48,764 nt of DNA from Patescibacteria group bacterium UBA5738 (GCA_002419295.1 DIFW01000031.1:1-48764), one strand, 5' to 3'; numbered from the stretch's first letter, positions 15,201 to 23,904 are shown. Translations and numbers: made by a program. The notes: generated by a model not told the origin, from the letters alone.

Positions 15201-16917
15201 GGTGGATCTGTCGCAAAAATCCGAAAACGCGCCGGTCGTGAGTTCGGCAGGCGATTCCCAATATACGATTGCCAATCCCGTGTTGAAGGCGATCACCGAT
15301 CGTCCCGCGGATTGCGAATATAAAAAAGACAGCGACTTTTCTTTCGGTGCCGGCACCAAATTCGATACTACCGGCAGTTACAGCCACAACACGCAGTTGA
15401 ATGATTTAAAAAGCGGCGATCATACTTATTATGTGGTTTGCAAAGACAAGGAAACTTGCGCGGCCAATCAGCCGGGGGCGCAAATTAAGTTTTCGGTGAA
15501 TTTGTCCGAAGATCCGGCCAGCGCGCCCAAGATTGCGAGCACCACTCCCGGGACCCAAACCGTGGCCAATCCCACTCTGTCGGTGACCACGGATCGTCCG
15601 GCAATGTGCCAATATAAAAAAGACGCTACTTTTACCTATGACGGCGGTACGCAGTTTTCCAATGACGGCGAATACGCGCATTCCGTATCACTGGCGGAAT
15701 TGTCCGATGGCCAGTACACTTTCTATGTGGCATGCAAAGATAAGACCACGGGCGCGAAAAAGACACTGGAAACACCAATCGTTACCACGCTTAATCGCGG
15801 CGGCGCCGCCGGTGCGCCGGTGATTTCCAATACTACGCCGGCAAGCCAAAATACCAATAATCCGACACTGTCGGTGATTACCGCTCCCGCCGCGGTTTGC
15901 CAATATCAAAAAGATGCCAGCTTTGCCTATGGACAAGGGTTGCCGTTCGCGGTGACCGGAGGAACAGGCCATAGCGTGGTGCTCAACAATATTCCCGACG
16001 GCGCGCAAACCTACTATGTGGTTTGCCAGGATCCGACCACTCAAATTTCCAATACTCCGGCCGTGCAGATAATTTTTGCCGTGAACACCGCTTCGGAAAC
16101 CTGCGCTTCGCTCACATCCAACGACAAGCAAAACGATAACGAAAGAAGTTATGACGACGATGGAGATTATAACTCGGCCTATTTGTGGCGGGGCGCGGCG
16201 GCCGGCACCGTGGAAATGTTTGAAAAAGTTGATTGGTACGCGGGCTATCAGTTTACTCCCGAAGAAAATGGCTATGCCACCCAGCTTTGCGGCTATTTTG
16301 AATCGGGCGCGAGCAACCGGGTGAGCTTGTATGACGGATCAAACGAAGAAATTGCCGGCGTTGAAGTTGACGGCGAAGACGGATGGAGTTGCGCCAGCAT
16401 TGCGCCGGCGCCGGTGAAATCCGGCAAGCGTTATTATGTAATCACGCGAGTTCAAGATGAATCCATCTATTTCGCTTATAAATCGGGATTGTTGCCGCGA
16501 GATGCCGAAAACGCGGTTATTGATGTTGGCGTGCGGCAATTAGCGTCGTCGGGCGATTTTGGCGAAGAGTTGAAAAAATACGATTATATGGTGTTTGGAT
16601 TGGTGGATGTCAAGATTAGATTTACCGAAGAAAGCTCCCGCGGGCCGGAAATTTCGGAACTTTTGCCCGATGGCGACGATGAAAGAAGCGAGGTGGTGCT
16701 GTCGGCTAAAACCGGCGAAGACGCGACCTGCAAATTTGATCGCGAGGATGTTGAATACAAGGATATGAGATATACTTTCGGCGCCACGGGACAAAAATTG
16801 CACCGGCAAAAAGTCTGCGATTTGGATGACGGACAATTCAGCTGGTATGTGAGGTGCAAGGGCGCCACGGAAACCAATGACGCCTCGGCGATTATTAATT
16901 TCAAAGTTGACGATTGA
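12265..16917 (+). CDS. Giant Cys-rich surface protein with Ig-like repeats and DUF4082-like domain
   Basis: 1550 residues from the ATG at 12265 (a TTG at 12232 is the longer alternative). A signal anchor lies at about 19-38 (IAIFGVFVLAGAVFFAFAGF). Residues 45-840 are rich in Cys and Gly, with many CxxG/CxxC-like spacings, and should be disulfide-bonded outside the cell. An acidic/Lys low-complexity hinge (repeated E and K) covers about 850-870. Four Ig-like modules follow (about 872-983, 987-1085, 1086-1178, 1182-1275), each with one Cys in a CxYKKD-type strand and one in YYVVCKD. A DUF4082-like beta domain (1277-1428; DWYAGYQFTPEENGYATQLC) and a fifth Ig-like module (1457-1550, YVRCKG) end the protein. 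First of three tandem paralogues. It may serve as a long adhesin or stalk; anchoring is probably by the N-terminal membrane segment. Confidence 0.88.
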   Translation: MEIKNFLGNFPGSSGKIKIAIFGVFVLAGAVFFAFAGFGRSHIANAGLPCYEDETILETRSCGVNGETENLTGNVYRCGRATTGAPRWFEQKWEKCAAGQKCCVINGNAVCVNIDQNCGGTALVCAPGATRCMLDGLLQTCKSDGTWDNGQPSGSCDNSVVAEGGCNGSNEGAACGDDNNKYCLAGVCVLGCKSVSGKIVPSGGKTCEKPSYLSLDGVYKCVNTPGSISGLRKGDGTKLDPVSESNPSYHLELQEACYSGCSGGACANGASCENLASSIMDALKTYVDGVNSITGTGACAGILEIKKQSDADTCYNDLKTKTKNKILTLSDKSGVISVFEKLAFSGETKKANGYTLFTAPSGYGKKITSLTKEDILCAPKSDIGNYKGERIFAANNEPADFGITGLEDFRCLGENAKTDKFKGYSFECKKVNGCGIYSWLLNQNAQKCTIKDVDPFKDNGYFRDCDKDGIYDRGWSAKEGADASGCGYYSIASIYPGGGNNKDPQENSYSESKIETGKCYSKSSVTVNASALSQSCSAYVGGGAETEDEPEEKTEADFACQIDAYCQSAFGLLYHCIYKGLSAEVGFCSAGGGCYSSSNGGKNFQAGAVVCGGNGTSQYCETPTNPPRADGWSQTPGESCPADGGVCNRDTGRCEGGKTADCSTTLRSCLVAETKDCADCGTGWTCESRGEVINATDYKVLGLNATKAQISAVKGGDGICVKDSGSKAEEEPEETGECDFSINVRDKGCSTSNTKCKDGMYVPFTITTISGNCDNLSCEVSNDFDNSSVDASKASGGWWACARPRSTSSDSGTKGTNPSAIKFTITCDNKSATMSCPFPSADSNDFCEAEEEAQEEEKKEEEEKKEEEKENNTAPKVTISSPGATVDAKTAELKVSTDIGATCKYMLNQEGGLSASNFDGAGMAMGGGGGTSHTATLSNLTNIQAANCKYNHQVTVLCKNSKAAAGAANAIGSAQAGFSVDLSQKSENAPVVSSAGDSQYTIANPVLKAITDRPADCEYKKDSDFSFGAGTKFDTTGSYSHNTQLNDLKSGDHTYYVVCKDKETCAANQPGAQIKFSVNLSEDPASAPKIASTTPGTQTVANPTLSVTTDRPAMCQYKKDATFTYDGGTQFSNDGEYAHSVSLAELSDGQYTFYVACKDKTTGAKKTLETPIVTTLNRGGAAGAPVISNTTPASQNTNNPTLSVITAPAAVCQYQKDASFAYGQGLPFAVTGGTGHSVVLNNIPDGAQTYYVVCQDPTTQISNTPAVQIIFAVNTASETCASLTSNDKQNDNERSYDDDGDYNSAYLWRGAAAGTVEMFEKVDWYAGYQFTPEENGYATQLCGYFESGASNRVSLYDGSNEEIAGVEVDGEDGWSCASIAPAPVKSGKRYYVITRVQDESIYFAYKSGLLPRDAENAVIDVGVRQLASSGDFGEELKKYDYMVFGLVDVKIRFTEESSRGPEISELLPDGDDERSEVVLSAKTGEDATCKFDREDVEYKDMRYTFGATGQKLHRQKVCDLDDGQFSWYVRCKGATETNDASAIINFKVDD

Positions 16918-16935
16918 CCGCGATAAACCGGTGCC

Positions 16936-16966
16936 GCGGCGGAACTCGCGAAACGAGTTCCGCCGC
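16936..16966. terminator. Strong hairpin between the first two surface-protein genes
   Basis: GCGGCGGAACTCG (16936-16948) pairs perfectly with 16954-16966 around loop CGAAA. There is no T run, so it may stabilise mRNA ends or act as a weak terminator. A second imperfect 13-bp inverted repeat lies at 16982-17022 (TGAAATCAGTTTT against AAAATTGATTTCA). Confidence 0.6.
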
Positions 16967-17013
16967 GCTTCCCGCGGATTTTGAAATCAGTTTTTGCCGT
17001 GTTGCCGCGAAAA

Positions 17014-17043
17014 TTGATTTCAGAATTTACAATTTTCGATAGT
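17014..17043 (+). promoter_or_regulatory. Possible promoter for the second surface-protein gene
   Basis: TTGATT (17014-17019), 18 bases, GATAGT (17038-17043), 27 bases before the ATG at 17070. The -35 box lies in the right arm of the inverted repeat 16982-17022. Confidence 0.4.
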
Positions 17044-17069
17044 AAATAATAATTTATTAAACTAAAATC

Positions 17070-19724
17070 ATGTCTATCAGCAAATTCCCCCGCGTTTTTA
17101 TAGGGTTATCCGTTGTTATAATTTTATTGGCGGTGTTAACTGTTGGCGGGTTTTTAAAAGTTAATGAAATTAACGCGCAAGTGCAAATAAGCGGTGGCTT
17201 TGGACAAGCTTATTGGGATGCCAATTTCTCCGCTCCCGGATGGGGCAGTTTTGGCAGTGGAGGAGAGGAAGGTGGCGCCGGAGTTTTCTCTGAAGAACAA
17301 ATGAAATTGATTATAGAAGCATTGATAGATCCTCTTTTCCAAGAAGGAAAAGTTAATTTTATGGAAGCGTTGGTAAAGAGCGCGGCGGGGCTAGTGGTTT
17401 ACGATAAGATGGTAAATAATACCAATCCCAGTTATGCCGCCTATTATCAGAAATTTATTAATTATGTGAATACAAACGAGGGCAGGAAGGTGGCTTTAGA
17501 AAATATAGGAAATTTAACAAAAGACACATCGACGAAAAATGTTTCAACTTCTGAAACGCAAAAAACGGGGTCGGGTATATTTACCGACAGCGAGACGGTT
17601 GATTCGATAGGCGGTGAGGTGGCGGAAAAGCACAACGGCTATTATGATGCGAAGGCGGGCAATATTAAAAAATTGGATGCAAATGGCAAGCCAACAAATC
17701 TTGTTGATACTCTTGCGACAGAAGAATTTAGGGGGCGGACAATAGGAGGAGGAGTCTGGGTATCTTCGGATCCGAACAAAGCGGCTTGCGATTCATTAAT
17801 GATTGGTGATCAGACATCATCAGGCGGAGTGGACTGGTTGAGCGATAGCAAAAGCGGCGGCGGCGGGGGTTCGCCGGCAACGAACACAAATACGAATACA
17901 AACGCGAACACGGCGTGCACTTCCTACACTTACAGCGAATGGGGGGCATGCGCGGACAACAATCAGACTCGTTCGGTGAAGACCAAATCGCCGTCGGGGT
18001 GTGTTGATTCTTCTTCGGCGGTTTTAACGCAATCTTGCGTGTCGCCGGTTTCACCGATCGTTACCAATACCACCAACGCGAGCCAGGCGACTTCGCGGCC
18101 CCTGTTGTCGGTGAGCACAAATCGCGCCGCCAGTTGCCAATTTAACGCGAACGGCGGGTTCAGCTATCCGGCCGGCACCACTTTTGATACCACCGGCGGA
18201 TATAATCACAACGCGCAACTGCCAGAGACTGCCAACGGAGCAAAAGTCTATTATGTGGTTTGCAAAGACAATACTACCGGCGGGGTCAGCGACGCGTTGA
18301 AAATTGAATTTACGGTAAATGTTGACAGTGCGCCGGTGGTTACCGTTATGACGCCGGCAACGCAGACCGGCAGTAATCCCGTGTTGAAAGTAATTACGGA
18401 TCGATTGGCGGCATGCCAATATAAGGAAGATGCCGTATTCGCTTTTGGCGCCGGCACGCCAATCACCACCGCCGACGGTTACGATCACAGCGTTTCCATC
18501 ACGGCGCTGGCCGATGGCGCACATTCTTTTTATGTGATTTGCAAAGATAATGCCACCAACGCGCTGAGCCAGCCGAAGCAAATTACCACCACATTGCAAA
18601 GAACGGCTTCGGCCAACGCGCCGGTGCTTGCCAATACCACCGCGGTATCGCAAACGATAAATAATTCGGTGTTGTCGGTAACCACAAATATCGCCGCGGC
18701 ATGCCAGTATAAAAAAGATGTTGTGTTTACCTATGGACAAGGAACGGCGCTTTCCGGCGATAGCGCCAAAACAACTCATCAGGCGCAGTTAAGCGGTTTG
18801 TCTGCCGGCACGCACACTTATTATGTGATCTGTAAAAATGACAGCGCCGACGCTTACAGCGCGGCAATGGCGATAATGTTTGCGGCCGGCGGCGGCGGAG
18901 CGGAGGTTTGCGCCGATTTGTCTTCCAATGATCGCAAAAATGACGCTGGCCGTTCTTATTGGGGAAGCGGACAAGCGAATTCAACTTATTTATGGCAATC
19001 GGTGGAAACGGGTACGCGCGATAAATTCGATAAAGTTGATTGGCACGCGGGCTACAAGTTTACTCCCGAAAAAAACGGCAGGATCAATCAGCTTTGCGGC
19101 AATTTTGCTGACGGCGTTACCAACCGGGTGTCGCTCTATGACGGAGCGTATAAAGAGTTGGCCGCCGCCGAAATTGAAGGCAATGATTTGTGGCGGTGCG
19201 TTGATATCGCGCCGGTGGAAATTAAAACCGATAAAAAATATTATGTGATTGCGCGCATTGAAGACAATCCGGTTTATTTTGAGTATAAATCCGCGATGCT
19301 GCCCAAGAAAAGCAATAATGCGATTATTGAAGTCGGCGTTCGACAAACGGCCGGTGATGTTTTTGATAATGAAATCAGAGGGTATGATCATATGATTTTT
19401 GGTTTGGTGGATGTGAGAGTTTCGTGGTTGCCGGCATCAATTACCGGTCCCACCGTTGCTTCTTCCGGGCCCAAGGGCACGGTTTCTTCGGCCGATGCCT
19501 CTCTTTCTCTGCAAACCTCCGGCGCCCGGGAATGTCGTTTTGACCGCGAAGATGTTTCATACGGACAAATGAGTTATTTGATGTCCGGTTCCGGCACGGA
19601 TAATTTTGCCCAAAAAGTTTGCGGTTTGGAAAACGGCCGCTATACTTTCTATGTTCGATGCAAAGGCACCGGCGGCGCGGAAAATAATGTTTCCTCCGTA
19701 ATTAATTTCACCGTTGATCAATAA
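17070..19724 (+). CDS. Surface protein with TSP1-like and Ig-like repeats and DUF4082-like domain
   Basis: 884 residues, paralogous to the preceding protein in its C-terminal half. A signal anchor at about 9-30 (VFIGLSVVIILLAVLTVGGF) is followed by a unique helical region (EEQMKLIIEALIDPLFQEGK) and a Gly/Asn-Thr low-complexity linker at 261-282. Residues 281-324 form a thrombospondin-type-1-like module (TYSEWGACADNNQTRSVKT, then PSGCVDSS and LTQSC). Three Ig-like modules (326-418, 419-510, 514-605) each carry CQ(Y/F) and YYVxCK(D/N) cysteines. The DUF4082-like domain (610-785; DWHAGYKFTPEKNGRINQLC) and a final Ig-like module (791-884, FYVRCKG) match the upstream paralogue in order. Likely exposed on the cell surface; the ligand is unknown. 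Confidence 0.87.
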   Translation: MSISKFPRVFIGLSVVIILLAVLTVGGFLKVNEINAQVQISGGFGQAYWDANFSAPGWGSFGSGGEEGGAGVFSEEQMKLIIEALIDPLFQEGKVNFMEALVKSAAGLVVYDKMVNNTNPSYAAYYQKFINYVNTNEGRKVALENIGNLTKDTSTKNVSTSETQKTGSGIFTDSETVDSIGGEVAEKHNGYYDAKAGNIKKLDANGKPTNLVDTLATEEFRGRTIGGGVWVSSDPNKAACDSLMIGDQTSSGGVDWLSDSKSGGGGGSPATNTNTNTNANTACTSYTYSEWGACADNNQTRSVKTKSPSGCVDSSSAVLTQSCVSPVSPIVTNTTNASQATSRPLLSVSTNRAASCQFNANGGFSYPAGTTFDTTGGYNHNAQLPETANGAKVYYVVCKDNTTGGVSDALKIEFTVNVDSAPVVTVMTPATQTGSNPVLKVITDRLAACQYKEDAVFAFGAGTPITTADGYDHSVSITALADGAHSFYVICKDNATNALSQPKQITTTLQRTASANAPVLANTTAVSQTINNSVLSVTTNIAAACQYKKDVVFTYGQGTALSGDSAKTTHQAQLSGLSAGTHTYYVICKNDSADAYSAAMAIMFAAGGGGAEVCADLSSNDRKNDAGRSYWGSGQANSTYLWQSVETGTRDKFDKVDWHAGYKFTPEKNGRINQLCGNFADGVTNRVSLYDGAYKELAAAEIEGNDLWRCVDIAPVEIKTDKKYYVIARIEDNPVYFEYKSAMLPKKSNNAIIEVGVRQTAGDVFDNEIRGYDHMIFGLVDVRVSWLPASITGPTVASSGPKGTVSSADASLSLQTSGARECRFDREDVSYGQMSYLMSGSGTDNFAQKVCGLENGRYTFYVRCKGTGGAENNVSSVINFTVDQ

Positions 19725-19742
19725 TCAATTAAAAAACGCAAT

Positions 19743-21362
19743 ATGTCTTTAACCAAAAAAGTTTTTGCCAAGAGAGCGGCGATTTTCTCGGGATTGGCGG
19801 TTCTGTTCGCGGTTGTTTCTTGCGCAGTGCTGGCGGCGGGGCCGACATTAAAAAATATCAATCCGCAGGGCACGGTGACTTCCTCTTCGGTGAGTATCAC
19901 GCTTGATACTTTGGATTTGGCGCGATGCCGTTATTCAACCAGCGATACAAGCTACACAAGCATGGGTAACGATATGTACACTCCCGATGGGTTATATCAT
20001 TCGGGGCTGATCGGCACCCTGAACCATGGGTCGTACACCTATTATGTCCGATGTCAAGACTTTGAGGGAAATGAAAACAGCACCAGCGCGGTGGTGAGTT
20101 TTACCGTGGGCGATATCGGCTGTATCGGTTCGAATTGCCCTGTTGTTTCGCCGCCTGTTTCAAGCGGGACTCCGCCGGTGCTTTCCGGTTTTTCGCCCAC
20201 CGGCACGGTAACCAGCAAGTATGTAACACTTTCGGTGTCCACTGATAAGGCGTCATCTTGCCGTTACAGCTGGTATGATAAGGAGTATGACGCGATGACG
20301 CTGGCGCTTACCAGCAATAATAAGCTTTATCATGTGGCGTCGGCGACGCTTTCCAATGCCGGCAATTATAATTATTATGTGCGTTGCAAGGATGAGTCCG
20401 GCAATGTCAATTCACCCGCCGGGAAAATAACATTCTATTATTATGTTTATACCGCGCCGGTAAAAACCACTTCTGTCGCGACAACTCCGGCGGATACCGC
20501 GGCGCCGTCAATATCGGGGTTGTCGCCGTCCGGCAATGTCAACACCAAAGAAATCAATCTGGCGCTTGACACCGATGAAACCGCCACTTGCCGGTACGGC
20601 AAAAGCGATGTTGATTATGAGCTGATGCCTGACAATTTTGGTTCTGCCGGCACAAGCCACAGCGCGAAGATTGTTTTGGACGCGCCGGGGGAATATACCT
20701 ATTATGTGCGTTGCATTGACAGCGCGAAAAATAAAAACACGGTTTCGGGGCAAGTTAATTTCAATTATTCTTTGCCCGAGGGTCCCAAAGTTTCGGATCT
20801 TCAGCCGTCGGGAGTGATCTACCAAAGCACTTTGGCGCTGATCGCGACCACCGACAAGGCGTCATCGTGCCGTTTTTCGGAAAATGATCTTGGTTATGAC
20901 CAGATGGGCGATTTTTTTGACACCAGCGACGGATTTTTGCATCAGGCTACGGTTGATCTGCCTGATTACGGATTTTATTCCTACTATGTTCGTTGCGTGG
21001 ACGAAGACGGGGTTTCCGGCGATAAGTCGGAAATGATCAGTTTTGAATACCAAAATCCCAATCCCGAAGCAGTATCCGCGGAAACGCCCGAAGAATCCGC
21101 GCCGATAACTTGCGAGCAAATTCAAATCGGCGCCAGAAACGGGGAGTGCGATCCGACTCTGGATTGCGTTTGCGATTCCGATTGTCCGGCAAGCGGCGAC
21201 GACGCGGACCCCGATTGCGCGGGCGTTGAGGCGTCTTCGGGGGGCGGCAACGGCTGGGTCGCGTTGCTTTTCATCGGACTGATTTTACTGATTATAATTG
21301 TTATTGTCATTATTATCATCAAGCGCAGAAGCAGTGAAGAAGAAGATGTGGAACTGCCATAA
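19743..21362 (+). CDS. Surface protein of four Ig-like modules with C-terminal membrane anchor
   Basis: 539 residues. An N-terminal export signal (AIFSGLAVLFAVVSCAVLAA) contains VVSC, a loose fit to a lipobox. Four tandem Ig-like modules (about 30-128, 143-236, 253-344, 348-436) share the pattern CRYS..D..Y..M...H...L...G.YTYYVRC.D..GN, with the two Cys placed for an intradomain disulfide. A Cys/Asp-rich segment (455-496; GECDPTLDCVCDSDCPASGD) precedes a transmembrane helix at about 505-527 (VALLFIGLILLIIIVIVIII) and a basic/acidic cytoplasmic tail. It starts 18 bases after its neighbour, so it is cotranscribed. The C-terminal anchor suggests it holds the group to the membrane; that is inference. 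Confidence 0.87.
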   Translation: MSLTKKVFAKRAAIFSGLAVLFAVVSCAVLAAGPTLKNINPQGTVTSSSVSITLDTLDLARCRYSTSDTSYTSMGNDMYTPDGLYHSGLIGTLNHGSYTYYVRCQDFEGNENSTSAVVSFTVGDIGCIGSNCPVVSPPVSSGTPPVLSGFSPTGTVTSKYVTLSVSTDKASSCRYSWYDKEYDAMTLALTSNNKLYHVASATLSNAGNYNYYVRCKDESGNVNSPAGKITFYYYVYTAPVKTTSVATTPADTAAPSISGLSPSGNVNTKEINLALDTDETATCRYGKSDVDYELMPDNFGSAGTSHSAKIVLDAPGEYTYYVRCIDSAKNKNTVSGQVNFNYSLPEGPKVSDLQPSGVIYQSTLALIATTDKASSCRFSENDLGYDQMGDFFDTSDGFLHQATVDLPDYGFYSYYVRCVDEDGVSGDKSEMISFEYQNPNPEAVSAETPEESAPITCEQIQIGARNGECDPTLDCVCDSDCPASGDDADPDCAGVEASSGGGNGWVALLFIGLILLIIIVIVIIIIKRRSSEEEDVELP

Positions 21363-21407
21363 GCGTTTCGCGGCGATAACTCCGCTGATTGGGAAGGTTT
21401 AATACAA

Positions 21408-21435
21408 AAAAACGCATCCGCGAGGATGCGTTTTT
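21408..21435. terminator. Bidirectional terminator between surface genes and greA
   Basis: AAAAACGCATCC (21408-21419) pairs with GGATGCGTTTTT (21424-21435) around loop GCGA. A-run and T-run flank it, so it can serve both the plus-strand operon and the convergent greA. Confidence 0.88.
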
Positions 21436-21489
21436 GCGTGGCGGTTTATCCATCCGCCGGAATACCTCAAGGCTCTGCCTTGGGGTGGT

Positions 21490-21963
21490 TTACGAAAGAT
21501 TGTAGAATACTTTTTTGATTTTATAAACGGTTTTGCCGTTTCCTTCCGGCGAAACGGAATCGCCGGTCGTTTTCCCAAGCATCACCTTGCCCACCGGCGA
21601 TTCGTTGGAAATCCAGCCGCGGTCCGGATCGGCCTCGAGAGTGCCCACCAGCGTCAGCTCTTGATTTTTGCCGTTGATATCCACCAATACCGTGGCGCCG
21701 ATTCCCACCGCGGTTCGCTCATTCTTGGCGGGCATTTTGATGAGCCGAGCGTTCTTAATGATATTTTCCAGTTCGGAGAGTTTAATGTCCAGCAATCCCA
21801 AGTCTTCTTGAAGAGCGATGAACTCCGGATTGACTTCTTCGGAATGAAGAATCGCCGGCGCTTCGCCTTTGGTTTTTGCCAGCTTGATTTGCTTTAACTC
21901 TTCATATTCATTTTTGATTTTTTTGAGCCCCAAGCGAGTCAAATAGAAATTTTTTTCCTTCAT
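21490..21963 (-). CDS. greA: Transcript cleavage / elongation factor GreA
   Basis: 157 residues, the normal GreA length. The N-terminal coiled coil (FYLTRLGLKKIKNEYEELKQ) is followed by the C-terminal FKBP-like domain that docks on RNA polymerase (GATVLVDINGKNQELTLVGT; WISNESPVGKVMLGKTTGD). The factor restarts backtracked RNA polymerase. Oddity: at the coiled-coil tip, the usual GDLxENAEY is replaced by HSEEVNPEF, so the two tip acidic residues used to place magnesium are shifted or lost, although other Glu residues are near. It is transcribed away from polX from a strong promoter at 22054-22081. Confidence 0.9.
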   Translation of the reverse strand: MKEKNFYLTRLGLKKIKNEYEELKQIKLAKTKGEAPAILHSEEVNPEFIALQEDLGLLDIKLSELENIIKNARLIKMPAKNERTAVGIGATVLVDINGKNQELTLVGTLEADPDRGWISNESPVGKVMLGKTTGDSVSPEGNGKTVYKIKKVFYNLS

Positions 21964-22053
21964 AGTCCGCTTGCCGCCGCATTTGCCGCTTTCGCCCGAC
22001 TTTAACCGGGCGAAAAACGTTTTGAGGGCGGAATTCAGAATTCCATTACATCC

Positions 22054-22103
22054 ATTGTAGGCGCTCCCTTTTTTTTGTCAATTGCCGGCAATAATCATAT
22101 AAT
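22054..22103. promoter_or_regulatory. Divergent greA/polX promoters sharing one -35 element
   Basis: On the minus strand TTGACA (22081-22076), 16 bases, TACAAT (22059-22054) faces greA. On the plus strand TTGTCA (22075-22080), 17 bases, TATAAT (22098-22103) faces polX. The two -35 hexamers overlap by five bases, so only one polymerase should bind at a time. Confidence 0.75.
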
Positions 22104-22153
22104 TATAGAAACATAACGGCCGTTAATCTTAAATCTTAAATCAACGCTTTTAG

Positions 22154-23896
22154 ATGATCAACCAAGAATTGGCCAAAATTTTTTATGAGATTGCCGATAT
22201 GCTTGATGCGGATAATACGCCGTTCAAGCCGTTTTCTTATCGCAAGGCCGCCCGTGCTCTGGCCGATTTGAAAGATGATGTCGCCGAAATTTATCGGCGC
22301 GGCGGTTTGAAGGCGATTGAAGAAATCCCGGGAGTCGGCGCCAGTATCGGCGCGAAAATAGAAGAATATATTCTAAAGGGCGGAATTGATTATTACGAGG
22401 CGCAAAAGCGCCGCTTGCCCGCGGATTTGAGCGAAATCGCCGCGGTGGAGGGGCTGGGCTTTAAAAAAGCCAAGGTTTTATATGAAAAATTGGGCGTGAA
22501 AAATTTGGCGGATTTGGAAACCGCGGCGCGCGCCGGAAACATCGCGCCGCTGTTCGGGTTTGGCGAAAAATCCCAAGCCAATATATTGCAGGGGATTGAA
22601 TTTCGCAAATCGTCCGGCGGCCGTTTTTTACTGGATCAAATTTTGCCGCGGGCGCTGGCGGTCAAAGATGTTTTGGAAAAACACGGCGGTTTGGCGCGGG
22701 TGGAAATTGCCGGATCGTTGCGCCGGCGCAAGGAAACCATCGGCGACATTGATCTTTTGGCCGCGGCAAAGCCGGGCGCGGACGCGGCCAAAATTATGGA
22801 TTTTTTCACCGCCCTGCCCGAAATTGAAAAAATCTGGGCCAAAGGGGCGACGAAATCGTCGGCGAGAACAAAATACGGTTTTGATATGGATCTGCGTTTG
22901 GTGTCGCCGGCGTCTTTTGGCGCGGCATGGCAGTATTTTACCGGCTCAAAGGATCATAATATCGTTTTGCGGCGCATCGCCAAAGAAAAAGGATTCAAGC
23001 TTTCCGAATATGGGTTATTCCGCGGCGCCAAAATGATTGCCGGCGAAAACGAGGAAGAGATTTATCAAAAATTGGGATTGGAATGGATTTGTCCGGAATT
23101 GCGGGAGAACCGCGGCGAGATTGAGGCCGCGCAAGATCATAATTTGCCCGATTTGATCGGCGATCGCGGTTTGCGCGGCGATCTGCATTGCCATTCGGAT
23201 TGGAACGGCGGAGATAATTCCATTGAAGAGATTGCTACCGCCGCGCGCGCGATGGGGTATGAATATGTCGGCATTGCCGATCACACGAAATTTTTGAGAA
23301 TTGAAAACGGACTTGATGAAGCGGCGCTGGCGCGGCGCAATCTCGCGATTGACGCGCTCAACAAGCAAAACGCCGTCATTCTTGTTTTAAAAGGATGCGA
23401 GGCCAACATTATGGCCGACGGAACGATTGATATCGCCGACAAATCGTTGGTCGAACTTGATTTTGCCATTGCCGGCGTTCATTCGGGGTTAAAAATGAAA
23501 CGCAAAGAAATGACGGCGCGGATCATTCGCGCGATGGAAAATCCATGGGTGGATATTATCTCGCATCCCACTGCAAGATTGCTCAAAAAACGGCCGGAGT
23601 GTGAAATGGATTTTGACGCGATTTGCGCCGCGGCGGCGGCGACCGGCACGATTTTGGAAATAAATTCCTATCCGGACCGTCTGGATCTAAACGACCGGCA
23701 TATCCGCATCGCCGCGGCGCGCGGAGTGAAAATGGCAATCAATACCGACAGCCACGATGTTTCCCATTTGCGGTTTGCCGAATTCGGCATCGCGCAGGCG
23801 CGGCGCGGCTGGGCGGCCGCGAGCGACATCGTTAACGCCTTGCCGTGGCCGGAAGCAAAGAAAATCTTGAAAAGAAACCGAAAAAGAGTAAATTAA
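22154..23896 (+). CDS. polX: DNA polymerase X family protein with PHP domain
   Basis: 580 residues, the normal size of bacterial PolX, a gap-filling repair polymerase with 3'-5' exonuclease. N-terminal helix-hairpin-helix DNA-binding region (EEIPGVGASIGAKIEEYI; VEGLGFKKAKVLYEKLGV). Polymerase core with IAGSLRRRKETIGDIDLLAA, giving the two metal-binding Asp residues, and the third Asp in FDMDLRLV; TGSKDHNIVLR follows. From about 340 the PHP phosphoesterase domain shows DLHCHSDWNGG, GIADHTKF, AGVHSGLKM, IISHPTARLL and NTDSHD, all the expected metal-binding His/Asp. Both catalytic centres look intact. Base-excision-type repair is the known role. Confidence 0.95.
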   Translation: MINQELAKIFYEIADMLDADNTPFKPFSYRKAARALADLKDDVAEIYRRGGLKAIEEIPGVGASIGAKIEEYILKGGIDYYEAQKRRLPADLSEIAAVEGLGFKKAKVLYEKLGVKNLADLETAARAGNIAPLFGFGEKSQANILQGIEFRKSSGGRFLLDQILPRALAVKDVLEKHGGLARVEIAGSLRRRKETIGDIDLLAAAKPGADAAKIMDFFTALPEIEKIWAKGATKSSARTKYGFDMDLRLVSPASFGAAWQYFTGSKDHNIVLRRIAKEKGFKLSEYGLFRGAKMIAGENEEEIYQKLGLEWICPELRENRGEIEAAQDHNLPDLIGDRGLRGDLHCHSDWNGGDNSIEEIATAARAMGYEYVGIADHTKFLRIENGLDEAALARRNLAIDALNKQNAVILVLKGCEANIMADGTIDIADKSLVELDFAIAGVHSGLKMKRKEMTARIIRAMENPWVDIISHPTARLLKKRPECEMDFDAICAAAAATGTILEINSYPDRLDLNDRHIRIAAARGVKMAINTDSHDVSHLRFAEFGIAQARRGWAAASDIVNALPWPEAKKILKRNRKRVN

Positions 23897-23904
23897 ACAT
23901 TGGG

